NCBI RefSeq assembly: GCF_000381985.1
Contig: NZ_KB907337.1
Location: forward strand, 199,697 to 263,696
Direction of reading: 5' to 3'
Origin: Novispirillum itersonii subsp. itersonii ATCC 12639
Lineage (GTDB): Bacteria; Pseudomonadota; Alphaproteobacteria; Rhodospirillales; Rhodospirillaceae
Length of the DNA: 64,000 bases
A program made the position numbers and the translations under genes. Numbering within the stretch: position 1 is the first letter of the stretch; each line of letters opens with the position of its first letter. This document shows, piece after piece, positions 24,981 to 39,050 of the stretch. The notes beneath the pieces were generated by a model. That model was not told the DNA's origin. It worked only from the letters and a program-made list of their open reading frames with translations, and ran no database searches.

Positions 24981-27701
24981 ATGCTCGACAAGACCTATAA
25001 CCCTGCTGACGTTGAAGAACGGCTTTATAAGCAGTGGGAGGAGACGGGGGTATTCCGCTCCGACGTCGGGTCGGGCGATGTACCGTACACCATCATGATG
25101 CCGCCCCCGAACGTGACGGGGAACCTGCACATGGGGCACGCCCTGACCTTCACATTGCAGGATGTGCTGATCCGCTACGCCCGCATGAGCGGGAAGGATG
25201 CCCTGTGGCAGCCCGGCACCGACCATGCCGGTATCGCCACCCAGATGGTGGTGGAGCGGAATCTGGAAAAAGAGGGCATCACCCGCCATGATCTTGGCCG
25301 GACTGCCTTTATCGATAAGGTGTGGGAGTGGAAGGAACAGTCCGGCGGGGCGATCACCCGTCAGCTGCGCCGCCTTGGTGCCTCCCCGGATTGGGAGCGT
25401 GAGCGCTTCACCATGGATGAAGGCCTGTCGAAGGCCGTCCGCACCATTTTCGTCAAGCTGCACAAAGACGGCCTGATTTACCGCGATAAGCGTCTGGTCA
25501 ACTGGGATCCGAAGCTGCACACCGCCATTTCCGATCTGGAAGTGGAGCAGCGCGAGGTGAAAGGCAAGATGTGGTATCTGCGCTATCCGGTGGACGGACT
25601 GGCCGATACCTATGTGATTGTCGGTACCACCCGCCCGGAAACCATGCTGGGGGACACCGGCGTTGCCGTCCATCCCGACGATGAACGCTATAAGCATCTG
25701 ATCGGCAAGATGGTGCGCCTGCCGATCACCGGCCGTCTGATCCCGATTGTCGCTGATGAGTATGCTGACCCGGAGAAGGGCTCCGGCGCGGTCAAGATCA
25801 CCCCGGCTCACGATTTTAACGACTTTGAGGTCGGTAAGCGTGCCGGGCTGGAAGTGATCAACGTTCTGGATCTCAATGCGAAGATTCTGGCCGAGCCGAC
25901 CGCCCTGCTGAAGTTTGACGGCAATCACGCCCGCCCGGTGAAGGCCGCTGACGGTGCCCCGGTGCTGCTGGATCTTCCGGAAGAGTTCCGTGGCCTTGAC
26001 CGGTTTGTCGCCCGCGAGAAGGTGGTGGCCTTCTTTGAAGAAAACGGCCTGCTGGAAAAGATTGACGAAAACCCGATGACGGTGCCTTACGGCGACCGCT
26101 CCGGCGTGGTGATCGAGCCGTGGCTGACCGACCAGTGGTTCGTCGATGCCCCGGCGCTGGCCCGCAAGCCGATTGAGGCCGTCGAGACCGGCAAGACCGT
26201 TTTTGTGCCGAAGCAGTGGGAAAACACCTTCTTCGACTGGATGCGCAATATTCAGCCGTGGTGTGTTTCCCGTCAGATCTGGTGGGGCCATCAGATTCCG
26301 GCATGGTTCGGTCCGGATGGTCACCCCTTCGTCGAAATGACCGAGGAAGAGGCCCTTGCCGCCGCTGAAAAGCACTACGGGCAGGCCACCGCCCTGACGC
26401 GGGATCCCGACGTGCTGGATACGTGGTTCAGCTCCGGCCTGTGGCCGTTCTCCACCCTCGGCTGGCCGGATAAGACCCCGGAACTGGACCGTTATTACCC
26501 GACCGATGTGCTGGTCACCGGGTTTGACATCATCTTCTTCTGGGTCGCCCGGATGATGATGTTCGGCATGTACGCCATGGATGAGGTGCCGTTCCGCACC
26601 GTTTACATCCATGCTCTGGTTCGCGATGAAAAGGGCCAGAAGATGTCGAAGTCGAAGGGCAATGTCATCGACCCGCTGGACCTGATCGGCCAGTACGGGA
26701 CGGATGCGCTGCGCTTCACCCTTGCCGCCATGGCGGCGCAGGGCCGCGACATCAAGATGAGCGAGCAGCGCGTTGCCGGATACCGCAACTTTGCCACCAA
26801 GCTGTGGAACGCCACCCGCTTCTGTCAGATGAACGAATGCGTGGTGCAGCCGGGCTTTGATCCGAAGGCGGTGACCACCACCCTGAATAAGTGGATCATT
26901 GCCAAGACCGCTGACTGCGCCGCCAAGGTGCGGGAAGCGCTGGACGGCTACCGCTTCAACGATGCGGCCAACGCGGCCTACCACTTTACCTGGGGCAGCT
27001 TCTGCGACTGGTATCTGGAATTTGCCAAGCCGGTCTTTAACGGCGACGATGCCGCCGCCAAGGCCGAAACCCGTGCCACCGCCGCGTGGGCGCTGGATCA
27101 GATTCTGATCGTGCTTCACCCGTTCATGCCCTACATCACCGAAGAGCTGTGGGGCAAGCTGGCGGAACGCCCGCAGGCCCTGATCTCGACCAAGCTGCCG
27201 GACTACAGCGGTCTTGAAAACGCTGATGCGCTGGCCGAAATGGACTGGGTGGTTGATGCCATTTCCGCCATCCGGTCGGTGCGGGCGGAAATGAACGTGC
27301 CGCCGTCGGTGCGGATGCCGCTGCTGCTGAAGGGGGCCGGTGCGGCCACTCTGGCCCGTCTGGAGACCCATCGCCCGCTGCTGCTGACGCTGGCCCGTCT
27401 GGACAGCATCACGGTGGTCGCCGCAGAGACCGCCGTTGCCAACGCGGCGCAGATCGTTGTGGGCGAAGCAACCGCCATGCTGCCGCTGGAAGGCATCATT
27501 GATATCGCCGCCGAAAAGACCCGCCTGACCAAAGAAGTCGGTAAGCTTGACGGTGAGATCAAGAAGCTGGCCGCCAAGCTGGGCAACGAAGCCTTTGTGG
27601 CCAAGGCCAAGCCGGAAGTGGTGGAAGAGCAGCGGGACCGTCTGGCTGAGTTTGAGGCCACCCGCGCCAAGCTGGCTGACGCCCTCAGCCGTCTGGCCTA
27701 A
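24981..27701 (+). CDS. valS: Valyl-tRNA synthetase
   Basis: This 906-aa class Ia synthetase joins valine to tRNA-Val. It has the HIGH-type motif HMGHALTF following [10 protein letters not shown], the CP1 editing domain (about 200-390, with [17 protein letters not shown]), the KMSKS motif ([14 protein letters not shown]), the anticodon-binding domain and the C-terminal coiled-coil arm typical of ValRS (from about residue 840). Length and motif order are normal. The start follows AGGAATC. The downstream membrane/coiled-coil gene begins after only 12 nt and is probably co-transcribed. Confidence 0.97.
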   Translation: MLDKTYNPADVEERLYKQWEETGVFRSDVGSGDVPYTIMMPPPNVTGNLHMGHALTFTLQDVLIRYARMSGKDALWQPGTDHAGIATQMVVERNLEKEGITRHDLGRTAFIDKVWEWKEQSGGAITRQLRRLGASPDWERERFTMDEGLSKAVRTIFVKLHKDGLIYRDKRLVNWDPKLHTAISDLEVEQREVKGKMWYLRYPVDGLADTYVIVGTTRPETMLGDTGVAVHPDDERYKHLIGKMVRLPITGRLIPIVADEYADPEKGSGAVKITPAHDFNDFEVGKRAGLEVINVLDLNAKILAEPTALLKFDGNHARPVKAADGAPVLLDLPEEFRGLDRFVAREKVVAFFEENGLLEKIDENPMTVPYGDRSGVVIEPWLTDQWFVDAPALARKPIEAVETGKTVFVPKQWENTFFDWMRNIQPWCVSRQIWWGHQIPAWFGPDGHPFVEMTEEEALAAAEKHYGQATALTRDPDVLDTWFSSGLWPFSTLGWPDKTPELDRYYPTDVLVTGFDIIFFWVARMMMFGMYAMDEVPFRTVYIHALVRDEKGQKMSKSKGNVIDPLDLIGQYGTDALRFTLAAMAAQGRDIKMSEQRVAGYRNFATKLWNATRFCQMNECVVQPGFDPKAVTTTLNKWIIAKTADCAAKVREALDGYRFNDAANAAYHFTWGSFCDWYLEFAKPVFNGDDAAAKAETRATAAWALDQILIVLHPFMPYITEELWGKLAERPQALISTKLPDYSGLENADALAEMDWVVDAISAIRSVRAEMNVPPSVRMPLLLKGAGAATLARLETHRPLLLTLARLDSITVVAAETAVANAAQIVVGEATAMLPLEGIIDIAAEKTRLTKEVGKLDGEIKKLAAKLGNEAFVAKAKPEVVEEQRDRLAEFEATRAKLADALSRLA

Positions 27702-27713
27702 GGGGCAGGGCAG

Positions 27714-28334
27714 ATGGCCCGCCCGCCCGCCCGTCCCTCGGCAGGTGGCCCGGTCTCCCGCCGGGCCCACCAGCTGCCGCCCCCCCAGCCGGGGCGGCAG
27801 CCGGGCCGTTCGGCACGGGTTGATCTGGAGGATGACGACGATATCGGCACCCCCGAGGAAAAGGCCGAGGTGATCGTGCTGAAGCTGGAACGCTTCATCC
27901 GCGATAACCGGACGCTTGCCAAAGGGGTCTCCTTCCGGAAATGGCAGGAACTGGCCCGGCTGGAAATTGCCTCGGCCATCCGCTCGAAGGAAGTGCTGCG
28001 TGATCTGGAAAGCCGGGCGCTGGACCGGGCGATGATCGTGCTGGGTGTCGGTCTCGCGACCGTCGGGGTCTGGGGCAGTCTGCTGGCGGTTGATGCCGGC
28101 CCCAGCCGCATCATCGCCGGAACCCTGACCTTTATCGGTGGCATGATGACGTTATGGGTCGCCGGGGCATTGGGTCTGAAATCTCCCCTCAAGCGGTTTC
28201 AGTCCAACCGGCGGCGGTCCCACATGAAAAAGGTCCGGGCCCTGCACGCTGAGGTGCTGGCGCTGGAAAGTTACCTCAAGAAGCGCAAAAAGCAGCTTGA
28301 GGAGGAAATTGAGGATCTGGGCGAAGACGCCTGA
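27714..28334 (+). CDS. Unknown membrane protein with coiled-coil tail, downstream of valS
   Basis: This 206-aa protein has no function I can name. It has a Pro/Arg-rich N-terminal tail (1-35), an acidic stretch (DLEDDDD), a soluble helical part containing FRKWQELARLEIASAIRSKEV, two membrane helices (about 103-123 and 130-150), then a basic segment and a charged coiled coil (about 165-206, SYLKKRKKQLEEEIEDL). A good ribosome site (AGGGGCAG) and the 12-nt gap suggest it is expressed with valS. Both long tails are predicted to be cytoplasmic if the two helices form a hairpin. A structural or scaffolding role is a guess only. Confidence 0.75.
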   Translation: MARPPARPSAGGPVSRRAHQLPPPQPGRQPGRSARVDLEDDDDIGTPEEKAEVIVLKLERFIRDNRTLAKGVSFRKWQELARLEIASAIRSKEVLRDLESRALDRAMIVLGVGLATVGVWGSLLAVDAGPSRIIAGTLTFIGGMMTLWVAGALGLKSPLKRFQSNRRRSHMKKVRALHAEVLALESYLKKRKKQLEEEIEDLGEDA

Positions 28335-28352
28335 GATCTGTCGCGATGTCTG

Positions 28353-28383
28353 ATGGCCGGGCGGATGTGTCCGGCCATTCTTT
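28353..28383 (+). terminator. Terminator after the valS unit
   Basis: The stem ATGGCCGG / CCGGCCAT (8 bp) with a 10-nt loop is followed by TCTTT, 18 nt after the stop codon. Confidence 0.65.
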
Positions 28384-28413
28384 CATAACCCCATTTGTCG
28401 CAGAAGATTCCCC

Positions 28414-29310
28414 GTGCTCTACATTTCTTTCGAACAGGCTTGGCAGGTGTATCTGGATGCCGCCGCCCGTCTTCCCGCACATCCTGCTCCGGTGACCCCG
28501 CGCCGGGTCAGTGGTCTGGCCGATGTGGCGGCAGATTACGATCTGGTCGTCTTTGATGCTTACGGAGTGCTGCACGTCGGAGGGCCGGCTTTCCCGGCCT
28601 CCCTGAAGGCGGTGGCGGCGCTGCGGGCTTCGGGCACGCCGCTGTGCGTGGTCACCAACGATGTTACGCACGAGCCGCACAGTGTGGCCGACCGCCTGCG
28701 CCAGCGCGGCTATGACATCCGAGATGAGGAGATCATCAGCGGGCGGTCGCTGCTGCCGGAGATTCTGGCCCCATGGGCCGGGCGGCAGACCGGGGTGATT
28801 GCCTCGCACCCTGAAGACCTTCAGGACCGCTATCCGCAGCTGAAACCGCTGACCGATGATCCGGCAGGCTGGGATGGCGTGGACAGCATTGTTTTTGTTG
28901 ACTGCAACTTCTGGGAAGAAACGCATGTGGCGACCTTCTTCACAGAGCTGCGTCGCCAGCCGCGCCCGATGATTGTCTGCAACCCTGATGTCGGCTGCCC
29001 TTATACTGGCCGTATCTCTGCCGAGCCGGGCTATTTCGCCCATCTGGCGGCGGCGGAAGGGCTGACGGAGATTACTTTCCTCGGTAAGCCGTTCCTGCCG
29101 GTATACCAGCGGGTTCTGGCGGCATTTCCGCAGATTGCGCCGCAGCGGATGCTGATGGTGGGGGACAGCCCGCATACCGATATTCTCGGCGGGCGTGGGG
29201 CGGGCATGGATTGTCTGCTGCTGGAATGGGGCTTCCTGTCAGGGCAGAACAGCGCGGCGCGGTTTGCCGAAGCCGGGCTTTTCCCTAATTTTGTTGCGCC
29301 AAGCCTGTAA
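28414..29310 (+). CDS. HAD-superfamily IIA hydrolase (TIGR01459-like)
   Basis: This 298-aa cytoplasmic phosphatase of the NagD-like HAD IIA class has motif I FDAYGVLHVG (nucleophile Asp), motif II VVTNDVTHEP, the motif III lysine in TFLGKPFLPVYQ and motif IV MLMVGDSPHTDILGG. This matches the alphaproteobacterial TIGR01459 group, whose physiological substrate is not established; NagD-type phosphatases act on sugar or nucleotide monophosphates. Translation starts at GTG; no strong ribosome site is visible. It is flanked by terminators and so is likely monocistronic. Confidence 0.88.
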   Translation: MLYISFEQAWQVYLDAAARLPAHPAPVTPRRVSGLADVAADYDLVVFDAYGVLHVGGPAFPASLKAVAALRASGTPLCVVTNDVTHEPHSVADRLRQRGYDIRDEEIISGRSLLPEILAPWAGRQTGVIASHPEDLQDRYPQLKPLTDDPAGWDGVDSIVFVDCNFWEETHVATFFTELRRQPRPMIVCNPDVGCPYTGRISAEPGYFAHLAAAEGLTEITFLGKPFLPVYQRVLAAFPQIAPQRMLMVGDSPHTDILGGRGAGMDCLLLEWGFLSGQNSAARFAEAGLFPNFVAPSL

Positions 29311-29358
29311 GGCTGCATTACTTTCTTGCAACGTGCAGCGGGAATTCGTACATCTATG

Positions 29359-29386
29359 GGCCACCCTGACCGCAGGGTGGCCTTTT
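29359..29386 (+). terminator. Terminator after the HAD hydrolase gene
   Basis: A 10-bp perfect stem GGCCACCCTG / CAGGGTGGCC with a 4-nt loop is followed by TTTT. Confidence 0.85.
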
Positions 29387-29456
29387 CCGTCATTCCGGCC
29401 GGTTCTTTTCTTTCCGGCCCGGAGACAGCCCGTTCCACGCAGTGTGAGGACTCCCG

Positions 29457-31313
29457 ATGCCAGCCTACCGCTCCCGTACTTCGACCCATGGCCGCAACAT
29501 GGCGGGTGCCCGTGGCCTGTGGCGTGCCACCGGCATGACCGATGCCGATTTCGGCAAGCCGATCATTGCGGTGGCCAATTCCTTCACCCAGTTCGTGCCG
29601 GGGCACGTACACCTGAAGGATCTGGGGCAGCTGGTCTGCCGTGAGATCGAAAAGGCGGGCGGTGTCGCCAAGGAATTCAATACCATCGCCATTGATGACG
29701 GCATCGCCATGGGGCATGACGGCATGCTCTATTCCCTGCCGTCGCGGGAAGTGATCGCCGACGCGGTGGAATACATGGTTAACGGCCACTGCGCCGATGC
29801 CATCGTCTGCATTTCCAACTGCGATAAGATCACCCCGGGTATGCTGATGGCCTCGATGCGCCTCAACATTCCGGTCATTTTCGTGTCCGGCGGCCCGATG
29901 GAAGCCGGGAAAGTGATTCTGAAGGATGGCGAAAAGGCCGTCGATCTGATCGATGCCATGATCGTCGCCGCCGACAAGTCGGTGTCTGATGAAGACGTCG
30001 CCAAGTACGAGCGGTCAGCCTGCCCGACCTGCGGCTCCTGCTCCGGGATGTTCACCGCCAACTCGATGAACTGCCTGACCGAGGCGCTGGGGCTGTCGCT
30101 GCCGGGCAACGGCTCCATCGTCGCGACCCATGCTGACCGTCAGGAGCTGTTTCTTGAGGCCGGGCGTCGGATCGTCGATCTCGCCCGCCGCTATTATGAG
30201 CAGAACGACGAAAGCGTTCTGCCGCGCAACATTGCCAATAAGGCGGCGTTTGAAAACGCGATGAGCCTTGATATCGCCATGGGCGGCTCCACCAACACCG
30301 TGCTGCACCTGCTGGCGGCAGCGCGGGAAGGGGAGATCGACTTTAACATGTCTGATATCGACCGCCTGTCGCGCCGTGTGCCCAACCTGTGCAAGGTCGC
30401 CCCGGCGGTTGCCAATATCCATATGGAAGATGTGCACCGGGCCGGGGGTGTGATCGGCATTCTGGGTGAGCTGCACCGCGCCGGTCTGCTCAACGCCGAG
30501 ACCCGTTCCGTCCATTCTGCCAGCATGAAGGATGCCATCGCCAAGTGGGATATCGCCGTCAGCGATGATCCGCAGGTGCAGGAATTCTTCCGGGCAGCCC
30601 CCGGCGGTGTCCGCACCACCGAGGCTTTCAGCCAGTCCCGCCGGTATGCGGCGCTGGATGCCGACCGCGAAAAGGGTGTGATCCGCAGCAAGACCCACGC
30701 CTATTCGCAGGATGGCGGTCTGGCCGTGCTGTACGGCAACATCGCGCTGGATGGCTGTATCGTGAAGACGGCCGGTGTGGATGACAGCATCCTCAAGTTC
30801 TCCGGCCCGGCTGTGGTCTGCGAAAGTCAGGAAGAAGCCGTCGCCAAGATTCTTGGCGGTGATGTGAAGGCCGGGGATGTGGTGGTTGTCCGCTACGAAG
30901 GCCCGCGTGGTGGCCCGGGGATGCAGGAAATGCTGTACCCGACCAGCTACCTGAAGTCGATGGGGCTGGGCAAGCAGTGCGCCCTGATCACCGATGGCCG
31001 CTTCTCCGGCGGGACCTCCGGTCTGTCGATCGGCCACTGCTCGCCGGAAGCGGCGGAAGGGGGCACCATCGGCCTGATCGAGCCCGGCGATATGGTTGAT
31101 ATCGACATCCCCAACCGCACGCTGAACGTCCGCGTTTCTGAAGAGGTTCTGGCAACCCGCCGCGCCGCGATGGAAGCAAAGGGCAAAGCCGCGTGGAAGC
31201 CGGAAAAGGCCCGGTCGCGGAAGGTCAGCACCGCCCTGCGTGCCTATGCGGCAATGGCCACCTCTGCCGCTCACGGTGCGGTGCGGGATGTCAGCAAGCT
31301 GGAAAATCTGTAA
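29457..31313 (+). CDS. ilvD: Dihydroxy-acid dehydratase
   Basis: This 618-aa iron-sulfur enzyme converts 2,3-dihydroxy-isovalerate and -methylvalerate to the keto acids used for valine, isoleucine and leucine. Cluster-ligand segments are visible: [13 protein letters not shown] (Cys122) and [18 protein letters not shown] (Cys195). The N-terminal [11 protein letters not shown] lacks the third cysteine seen in the [2Fe-2S] plant/cyanobacterial type, matching the oxygen-sensitive E. coli-like [4Fe-4S] type. The start follows GAGGA. The gene stands alone between two terminators, so it is not in an ilv operon here, though the liv importer lies 4 kb downstream. Confidence 0.96.
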   Translation: MPAYRSRTSTHGRNMAGARGLWRATGMTDADFGKPIIAVANSFTQFVPGHVHLKDLGQLVCREIEKAGGVAKEFNTIAIDDGIAMGHDGMLYSLPSREVIADAVEYMVNGHCADAIVCISNCDKITPGMLMASMRLNIPVIFVSGGPMEAGKVILKDGEKAVDLIDAMIVAADKSVSDEDVAKYERSACPTCGSCSGMFTANSMNCLTEALGLSLPGNGSIVATHADRQELFLEAGRRIVDLARRYYEQNDESVLPRNIANKAAFENAMSLDIAMGGSTNTVLHLLAAAREGEIDFNMSDIDRLSRRVPNLCKVAPAVANIHMEDVHRAGGVIGILGELHRAGLLNAETRSVHSASMKDAIAKWDIAVSDDPQVQEFFRAAPGGVRTTEAFSQSRRYAALDADREKGVIRSKTHAYSQDGGLAVLYGNIALDGCIVKTAGVDDSILKFSGPAVVCESQEEAVAKILGGDVKAGDVVVVRYEGPRGGPGMQEMLYPTSYLKSMGLGKQCALITDGRFSGGTSGLSIGHCSPEAAEGGTIGLIEPGDMVDIDIPNRTLNVRVSEEVLATRRAAMEAKGKAAWKPEKARSRKVSTALRAYAAMATSAAHGAVRDVSKLENL

Positions 31314-31341
31314 TCCTCTGTCCTGACAGAGTGTTTATGTG

Positions 31342-31382
31342 CAGGCCCGCCCCGATTAACCGGGGCGGGCCTGATCTTTTTG
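31342..31382 (+). terminator. ilvD terminator
   Basis: A perfect 13-bp stem CAGGCCCGCCCCG / CGGGGCGGGCCTG with a 6-nt loop is followed by ATCTTTTT. Confidence 0.9.
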
Positions 31383-31431
31383 CGCTATTCTCTGGGCAGA
31401 TCTTTCAATCTAAAATTTTGGATATCGACCG

Positions 31432-31959
31432 ATGAAACCGTCACCACTTCTGTCACAGGTGCCGGTCCTTGAGACCGAGCGGCTGTTGATGCGGGCTCCT
31501 CAGGCAGAGGATTATGCTGTTTACAGTGAATTTTTTGCGGATGCCGAGGCTTCGCATTTTTATGGCGGCCCGTTTTCTGCCGAGCAGACGTGGCGGCTGC
31601 TGGCAACCGATATCGGCCATTGGGTGCTGCGGGGGTATGGCCGCTGGGCGGTGATTGAGAAGACGAGCGGCAAGATGATCGGGGGCTGCGGCCTGTGGTG
31701 GCCGGAAGGCTACCCGCGCCGGGAGCTGACATGGTGGATCGTGCCATCAGCCCGCCGCCATGGCTATGCGCTGGAAGCCTCCCGCGCGGTGGTCCGGTTC
31801 GGGTATCGGACGCTGGGGCTGGATCTGGTTGAAACCCATACCAAAGACACCAATCTTGCCGCGCAGGGGCTGATCGCAAAACTGGGCGGAACGGTCTTTG
31901 CCCGCGAGCTCTTCCCCGATGGCCATACCCGGAACGTTTATGCCCTGCCGGATGTGTGA
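31432..31959 (+). CDS. GNAT-family N-acetyltransferase (RimJ/RimL type)
   Basis: This 175-aa single-domain acetyltransferase has the RimJ/RimL-type opening (LETERLLMRAPQAEDY) and a core with the acetyl-CoA loop region VPSARRHGYALEASRAV, where the usual QxxGxG is degenerate. It ends with the conserved C-terminal strand (VYALPDV). Substrates in this subfamily range from ribosomal protein N-termini to small amines; none can be assigned. The stop codon lies inside a perfect 11-bp hairpin shared with the end region of uvrA. Confidence 0.82.
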   Translation: MKPSPLLSQVPVLETERLLMRAPQAEDYAVYSEFFADAEASHFYGGPFSAEQTWRLLATDIGHWVLRGYGRWAVIEKTSGKMIGGCGLWWPEGYPRRELTWWIVPSARRHGYALEASRAVVRFGYRTLGLDLVETHTKDTNLAAQGLIAKLGGTVFARELFPDGHTRNVYALPDV

Positions 31960-31978
31960 GGGGGAAGCCCCCTCACAC
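31954..31978. terminator. Hairpin over the acetyltransferase stop codon
   Basis: GTGTGAGGGGG / CCCCCTCACAC is a perfect 11-bp stem with a 3-nt loop, and the TGA stop (31957-31959) is in the left arm. No U-tract is present on either strand. It separates the convergent acetyltransferase and uvrA genes, 11 nt from the uvrA stop. Confidence 0.55.
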
Positions 31979-31988
31979 AGGCCCGGGG

Positions 31989-34820
<2,832 letters not shown>

Positions 34821-35221
34821 GGTGTGTTCCTGACTGCTCTCGGGCGGTTCAGTGCTCTGGTGCCGGTCGGCACCGGGGACGGATGGGGCCAGCATGGCGA
34901 GTTTGGTACAAAATGGCAACATGATACGCGGGGGATGCGAAAGATCATTACCCAAAGGTTTATATTATGTCGCCGTGGTGTTCATAAGGTGCAGGGAATG
35001 ACGGTTATGTGCGCACCTGCAAAAGCAATGAAACCGTGCGTAAGGGTGAATACGGAAGAGAATCTTCTGTGGATCAGGGCAGGTTCTGTGAAACGTACTA
35101 TTCTTTCGGGGTTTTCTGATATCTGTCTTGACAGGGTGATCCTCTGGGATAGGCTCATCGGAAAGCGCCGTACCAAAAGGTTAAGGCGTCTGGGAGACAA
35201 TCAACAGGATACGGGGGTAGG
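34821..35221. other. Divergent control region of uvrA and the liv operon
   Basis: This 401-bp gap is AT-richer than the coding regions and holds both promoters. A possible liv promoter is TTGACA at 35128-35133 with TAGGCT 16 bp downstream. The 72-codon frame antisense here has no ribosome site or recognisable motif and is not called. No SOS box was found. Confidence 0.6.
35128..35155 (+). promoter_or_regulatory. Possible promoter of the liv operon
   Basis: A consensus -35 TTGACA is paired with a weak -10 TAGGCT at 16-bp spacing, 66 nt upstream of livH. The weak -10 suggests activator help or another true start. Confidence 0.4.
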
Positions 35222-36139
<918 letters not shown>

Positions 36140-36142
36140 ACC

Positions 36143-37435
36143 ATGGCGGATATGAAAAACGCTGTGGCCGCGCCGGGGCAGGGAGGCTTCGACGTAGGTG
36201 CCGCCCTCAAGGAATCCGGTAAGGCCGCGTTTGTGGCCGGCCTGCTCGGGCTGCCGCTTCTGGCACTGAAGGCTGATAATTTCGGCTCCAAGCTGGGTCT
36301 GGTCTATCGCTGGGACGCGCTGTTCATCGCCATTGCGGCGGTGTTCGTCGGCCGTTTCCTGATGATCCTGCTGTCAGGCCGTCAGAAAAAGTCAGAAGGC
36401 GGCGTTTTCGCCGCCTTCGGGAAGGGGATCCACAACAATATGGCGCTGATCGGTCTTGCCGGTCTGGCCATCGGGGTCCTGCTTCCGGTTGTTTACCCTG
36501 ACCGCTACGTGATCTACATCGCCACCACCTTCATGATCTACGTCATGCTGGGGTGGGGTCTGAACATCGTGGTCGGTCTGGCCGGTCTTCTCGACCTTGG
36601 GTATGTGGCGTTCTATGCGGTGGGGGCTTACTCCTACGCCATGATTGCCACGCAGTTCGGCTGGTCGTTCTGGGTTGTTCTGCCGCTTGCCGGTGTGTTC
36701 GCCGCGTTCTTCGGGGTTATCCTCGGGTTCCCGGTGCTGCGTCTGCGCGGTGACTATCTGGCGATCGTTACCCTCGGTTTCGGTGAAATCATCCGCGTGA
36801 TCCTGATCAACTGGACCGACTTCACCGGCGGCCCGAACGGCATCAGCGGTATTCCGCCGATCACCTTCTTCGGCCTGCCGTTCAAGAACGGGGATCATGG
36901 TACCTTTGCCTCCTTCTTCGGCATTGACCACTCTCCGGTTCAGCGCATCATCTTCCTGTACTTCGTCATTCTGGTTCTCGCGACCCTGACCAACCTGTTC
37001 ACCCAGCGCATGCGCAAGCTGCCGGTGGGCCGGGCGTGGGAAGCCCTGCGGGAAGACGAAATTGCCTGCCGGTCGCTGGGGATCAACCCGACCAACATCA
37101 AGCTGTCGGCCTTTGCGCTGGGGGCGATGTTCGGTGGCTTTGCCGGTTCCTTCTTCTCCGTGCGTGCCGGTTTCGTCAGCCCGGAAAGCTTCACCTTCAT
37201 TGAGTCTGCGGTCATTCTGGCCATCGTCGTGCTCGGCGGTATGGGCAGCCAGCTTGGTGTGGTGATTGCCGCCTTCTTCGTCGTCATCCTCCCGGAAGTG
37301 TTCCGCGAGTTTGAAGAATACCGCATGCTGCTGTTCGGCCTGGCCATGATGGTGATCATGGTGTGGCGCCCGAATGGTCTGCTGTCGTTCCGTGAACCGA
37401 CGATCCGGCTGCACCCGAAGAAGGAGAGCGCGTGA
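36143..37435 (+). CDS. livM: Branched-chain amino acid ABC transporter permease LivM
   Basis: This 430-aa inner membrane permease has LivM motifs (GLNIVVGLAGLLDLGYVAFYAVGAY, RLRGDYLAIVTLGFGEIIR and the EAA-like segment VLGGMGSQLGVVIAA). It has an N-terminal extension of about 110 residues with extra helices, as in other long alphaproteobacterial LivM proteins. It begins 3 nt after the livH stop, and its stop overlaps the livG start, so translation is coupled. It pairs with LivH to form the pore. Confidence 0.95.
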   Translation: MADMKNAVAAPGQGGFDVGAALKESGKAAFVAGLLGLPLLALKADNFGSKLGLVYRWDALFIAIAAVFVGRFLMILLSGRQKKSEGGVFAAFGKGIHNNMALIGLAGLAIGVLLPVVYPDRYVIYIATTFMIYVMLGWGLNIVVGLAGLLDLGYVAFYAVGAYSYAMIATQFGWSFWVVLPLAGVFAAFFGVILGFPVLRLRGDYLAIVTLGFGEIIRVILINWTDFTGGPNGISGIPPITFFGLPFKNGDHGTFASFFGIDHSPVQRIIFLYFVILVLATLTNLFTQRMRKLPVGRAWEALREDEIACRSLGINPTNIKLSAFALGAMFGGFAGSFFSVRAGFVSPESFTFIESAVILAIVVLGGMGSQLGVVIAAFFVVILPEVFREFEEYRMLLFGLAMMVIMVWRPNGLLSFREPTIRLHPKKESA

Positions 37436-38340
37436 TGCTTTTCCACGACCTGACGCGCCCGGGGAACGACGAGATCAAGGTTTCCGACGACTCCCTGCTG
37501 GAAATTGAACACGTTACCATGCGGTTTGGGGGGCTGGTCGCCATCGACGACCTGTCCTTCACCGCCCGCAAGAAAGAGATCACGGCGCTGATCGGCCCCA
37601 ACGGGGCAGGCAAGACCACCGTGTTCAACTGCATCACCGGTTTCTACAAGCCGACTGTGGGCCGCGTCATGCTGACCCACCCGCGCAAGGGCCGGTATTA
37701 TCTGGAACGGATGGAAGGCTTTAAGATCGCCCAGCAGGCGGACGTGGCCCGTACTTTCCAGAACATCCGCCTGTTCCCGCGGATGAGCGTGCTGGAAAAC
37801 CTGATCGTTGCCCAGCACAATGCCCTGATGAAGGCTTCGGCTTTCTCGCTCGCCGGTCTGCTGTTCATGAACCGCTATGCGAAGGCGGAGAAGGAAGCAG
37901 TGGAACGGGCCAAGTACTGGCTGAACAAGGTCGGTCTGTATGACCGTGCCGACTGGGATGCCGGTAACCTTCCCTATGGTGACCAGCGCCGTCTGGAAAT
38001 CTGCCGTGCGATGTGCATTCAGCCGGCGGTTCTCTGCCTTGACGAACCGGCTGCCGGTCTGAACCCGCGTGAATCGCTGGAACTGAACGAGCTGCTGCTG
38101 GGCATCCGCGATCAGGAAGGGGTCGGTATTCTGCTGATTGAGCACGACATGAGCGTGGTCATGCAGATTTCCGATCACATCGTGGTTCTTGACCATGGCC
38201 GTAAGATTTCTGACGGAACCCCGGAGTTTGTCCGGAATGACCCGACGGTGATCAAGGCGTATCTGGGTGAGTCTGACGACGAAGACCTGCCGCAGACGGT
38301 CAAGAATGACCTGGCCCGCAACGCTGGGAAGGACGTATGA
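37435..38340 (+). CDS. livG: Branched-chain amino acid ABC transporter ATPase LivG
   Basis: This 301-aa ATPase has Walker A GPNGAGKTT, signature-region LPYGDQRRLEICRAM, Walker B VLCLDEPAAGLN and the switch histidine in LLIEHDMSVV. The signature is of the degenerate LivG type. The ATG at 37435 overlaps the livM stop (TGATG) and has AAGGAG at good spacing; a GTG one codon earlier is possible. It powers import together with LivF. Confidence 0.95.
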   Translation: MLFHDLTRPGNDEIKVSDDSLLEIEHVTMRFGGLVAIDDLSFTARKKEITALIGPNGAGKTTVFNCITGFYKPTVGRVMLTHPRKGRYYLERMEGFKIAQQADVARTFQNIRLFPRMSVLENLIVAQHNALMKASAFSLAGLLFMNRYAKAEKEAVERAKYWLNKVGLYDRADWDAGNLPYGDQRRLEICRAMCIQPAVLCLDEPAAGLNPRESLELNELLLGIRDQEGVGILLIEHDMSVVMQISDHIVVLDHGRKISDGTPEFVRNDPTVIKAYLGESDDEDLPQTVKNDLARNAGKDV

Positions 38341-39050
38341 TGCTTCAGGTTCAGGGAGTTCATACCTTCTACGGCCAGATCGAAGCCCTGAAGGGCGTTG
38401 ATGTGACCGTCAATGAAGGCGAGATCGTGACCCTTATCGGGTCTAACGGGGCGGGTAAGACCACCCTGCTGATGACCGTCTGTGGCAGCCCCCGCGCTGC
38501 CAAAGGCAAGATCATTTTTGAAGGCGAGGACATCACCCGTCTGCCGACCCACGAACTGGTGACCCGGGGCATTGCCCAGTCGCCGGAAGGTCGCCGCGTG
38601 TTTCCCCGCATGACCATCTATGAAAACCTGCAGATGGGGGCCCTGCGCTCTGACCCGCGGTATTTCAATGATGATCTGGAAATGTCCTTCGCGATGTTCC
38701 CGCGCCTGAAAGAGCGTAAGGACCAGCGCGCCGGGACCCTGTCGGGCGGTGAGCAGCAGATGCTGGCCATTGCCCGCGCCCTGATGGCCCGCCCGCGGCT
38801 GCTGCTGCTGGATGAGCCGTCTCTGGGGCTGGCGCCGTTGGTGGTCCGGGGCATTTTCGATGCGATCAAGACCATTAACCGTGAGAAGAAGATGACGGTG
38901 TTTCTGGTCGAACAGAACGCCTTCCATGCCCTGAAGCTGGCCCATCGTGGCTATGTGATGGTTAACGGCAAGATTACGCTGGCCGGTTCGGGAGCTGAGC
39001 TTCTGGCCAACCCGGAAATCCGTGCCGCTTATCTGGAAGGGGGTCACTGA
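38337..39050 (+). CDS. livF: Branched-chain amino acid ABC transporter ATPase LivF
   Basis: This 237-aa ATPase has Walker A GSNGAGKTT, signature TLSGGEQQMLAIARAL, Walker B LLLLDEPSLGLAP and the ending VMVNGKITLAGSGAELL typical of LivF. Its start overlaps the livG stop (ATGA), and its own stop overlaps the next start (TGATG). Two consecutive ATG codons are available; the first is used. Confidence 0.95.
   Translation: MMLQVQGVHTFYGQIEALKGVDVTVNEGEIVTLIGSNGAGKTTLLMTVCGSPRAAKGKIIFEGEDITRLPTHELVTRGIAQSPEGRRVFPRMTIYENLQMGALRSDPRYFNDDLEMSFAMFPRLKERKDQRAGTLSGGEQQMLAIARALMARPRLLLLDEPSLGLAPLVVRGIFDAIKTINREKKMTVFLVEQNAFHALKLAHRGYVMVNGKITLAGSGAELLANPEIRAAYLEGGH

Noticed and set aside
24972-27770. Long antisense frame (932 codons) opposite valS
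   Set aside because: Shadow of valS; no domains, starts or ribosome site of its own.
34982-35200. 72-codon antisense frame in the uvrA-liv gap
   Set aside because: No ribosome site, no motif, and it would lie across the probable liv promoter.
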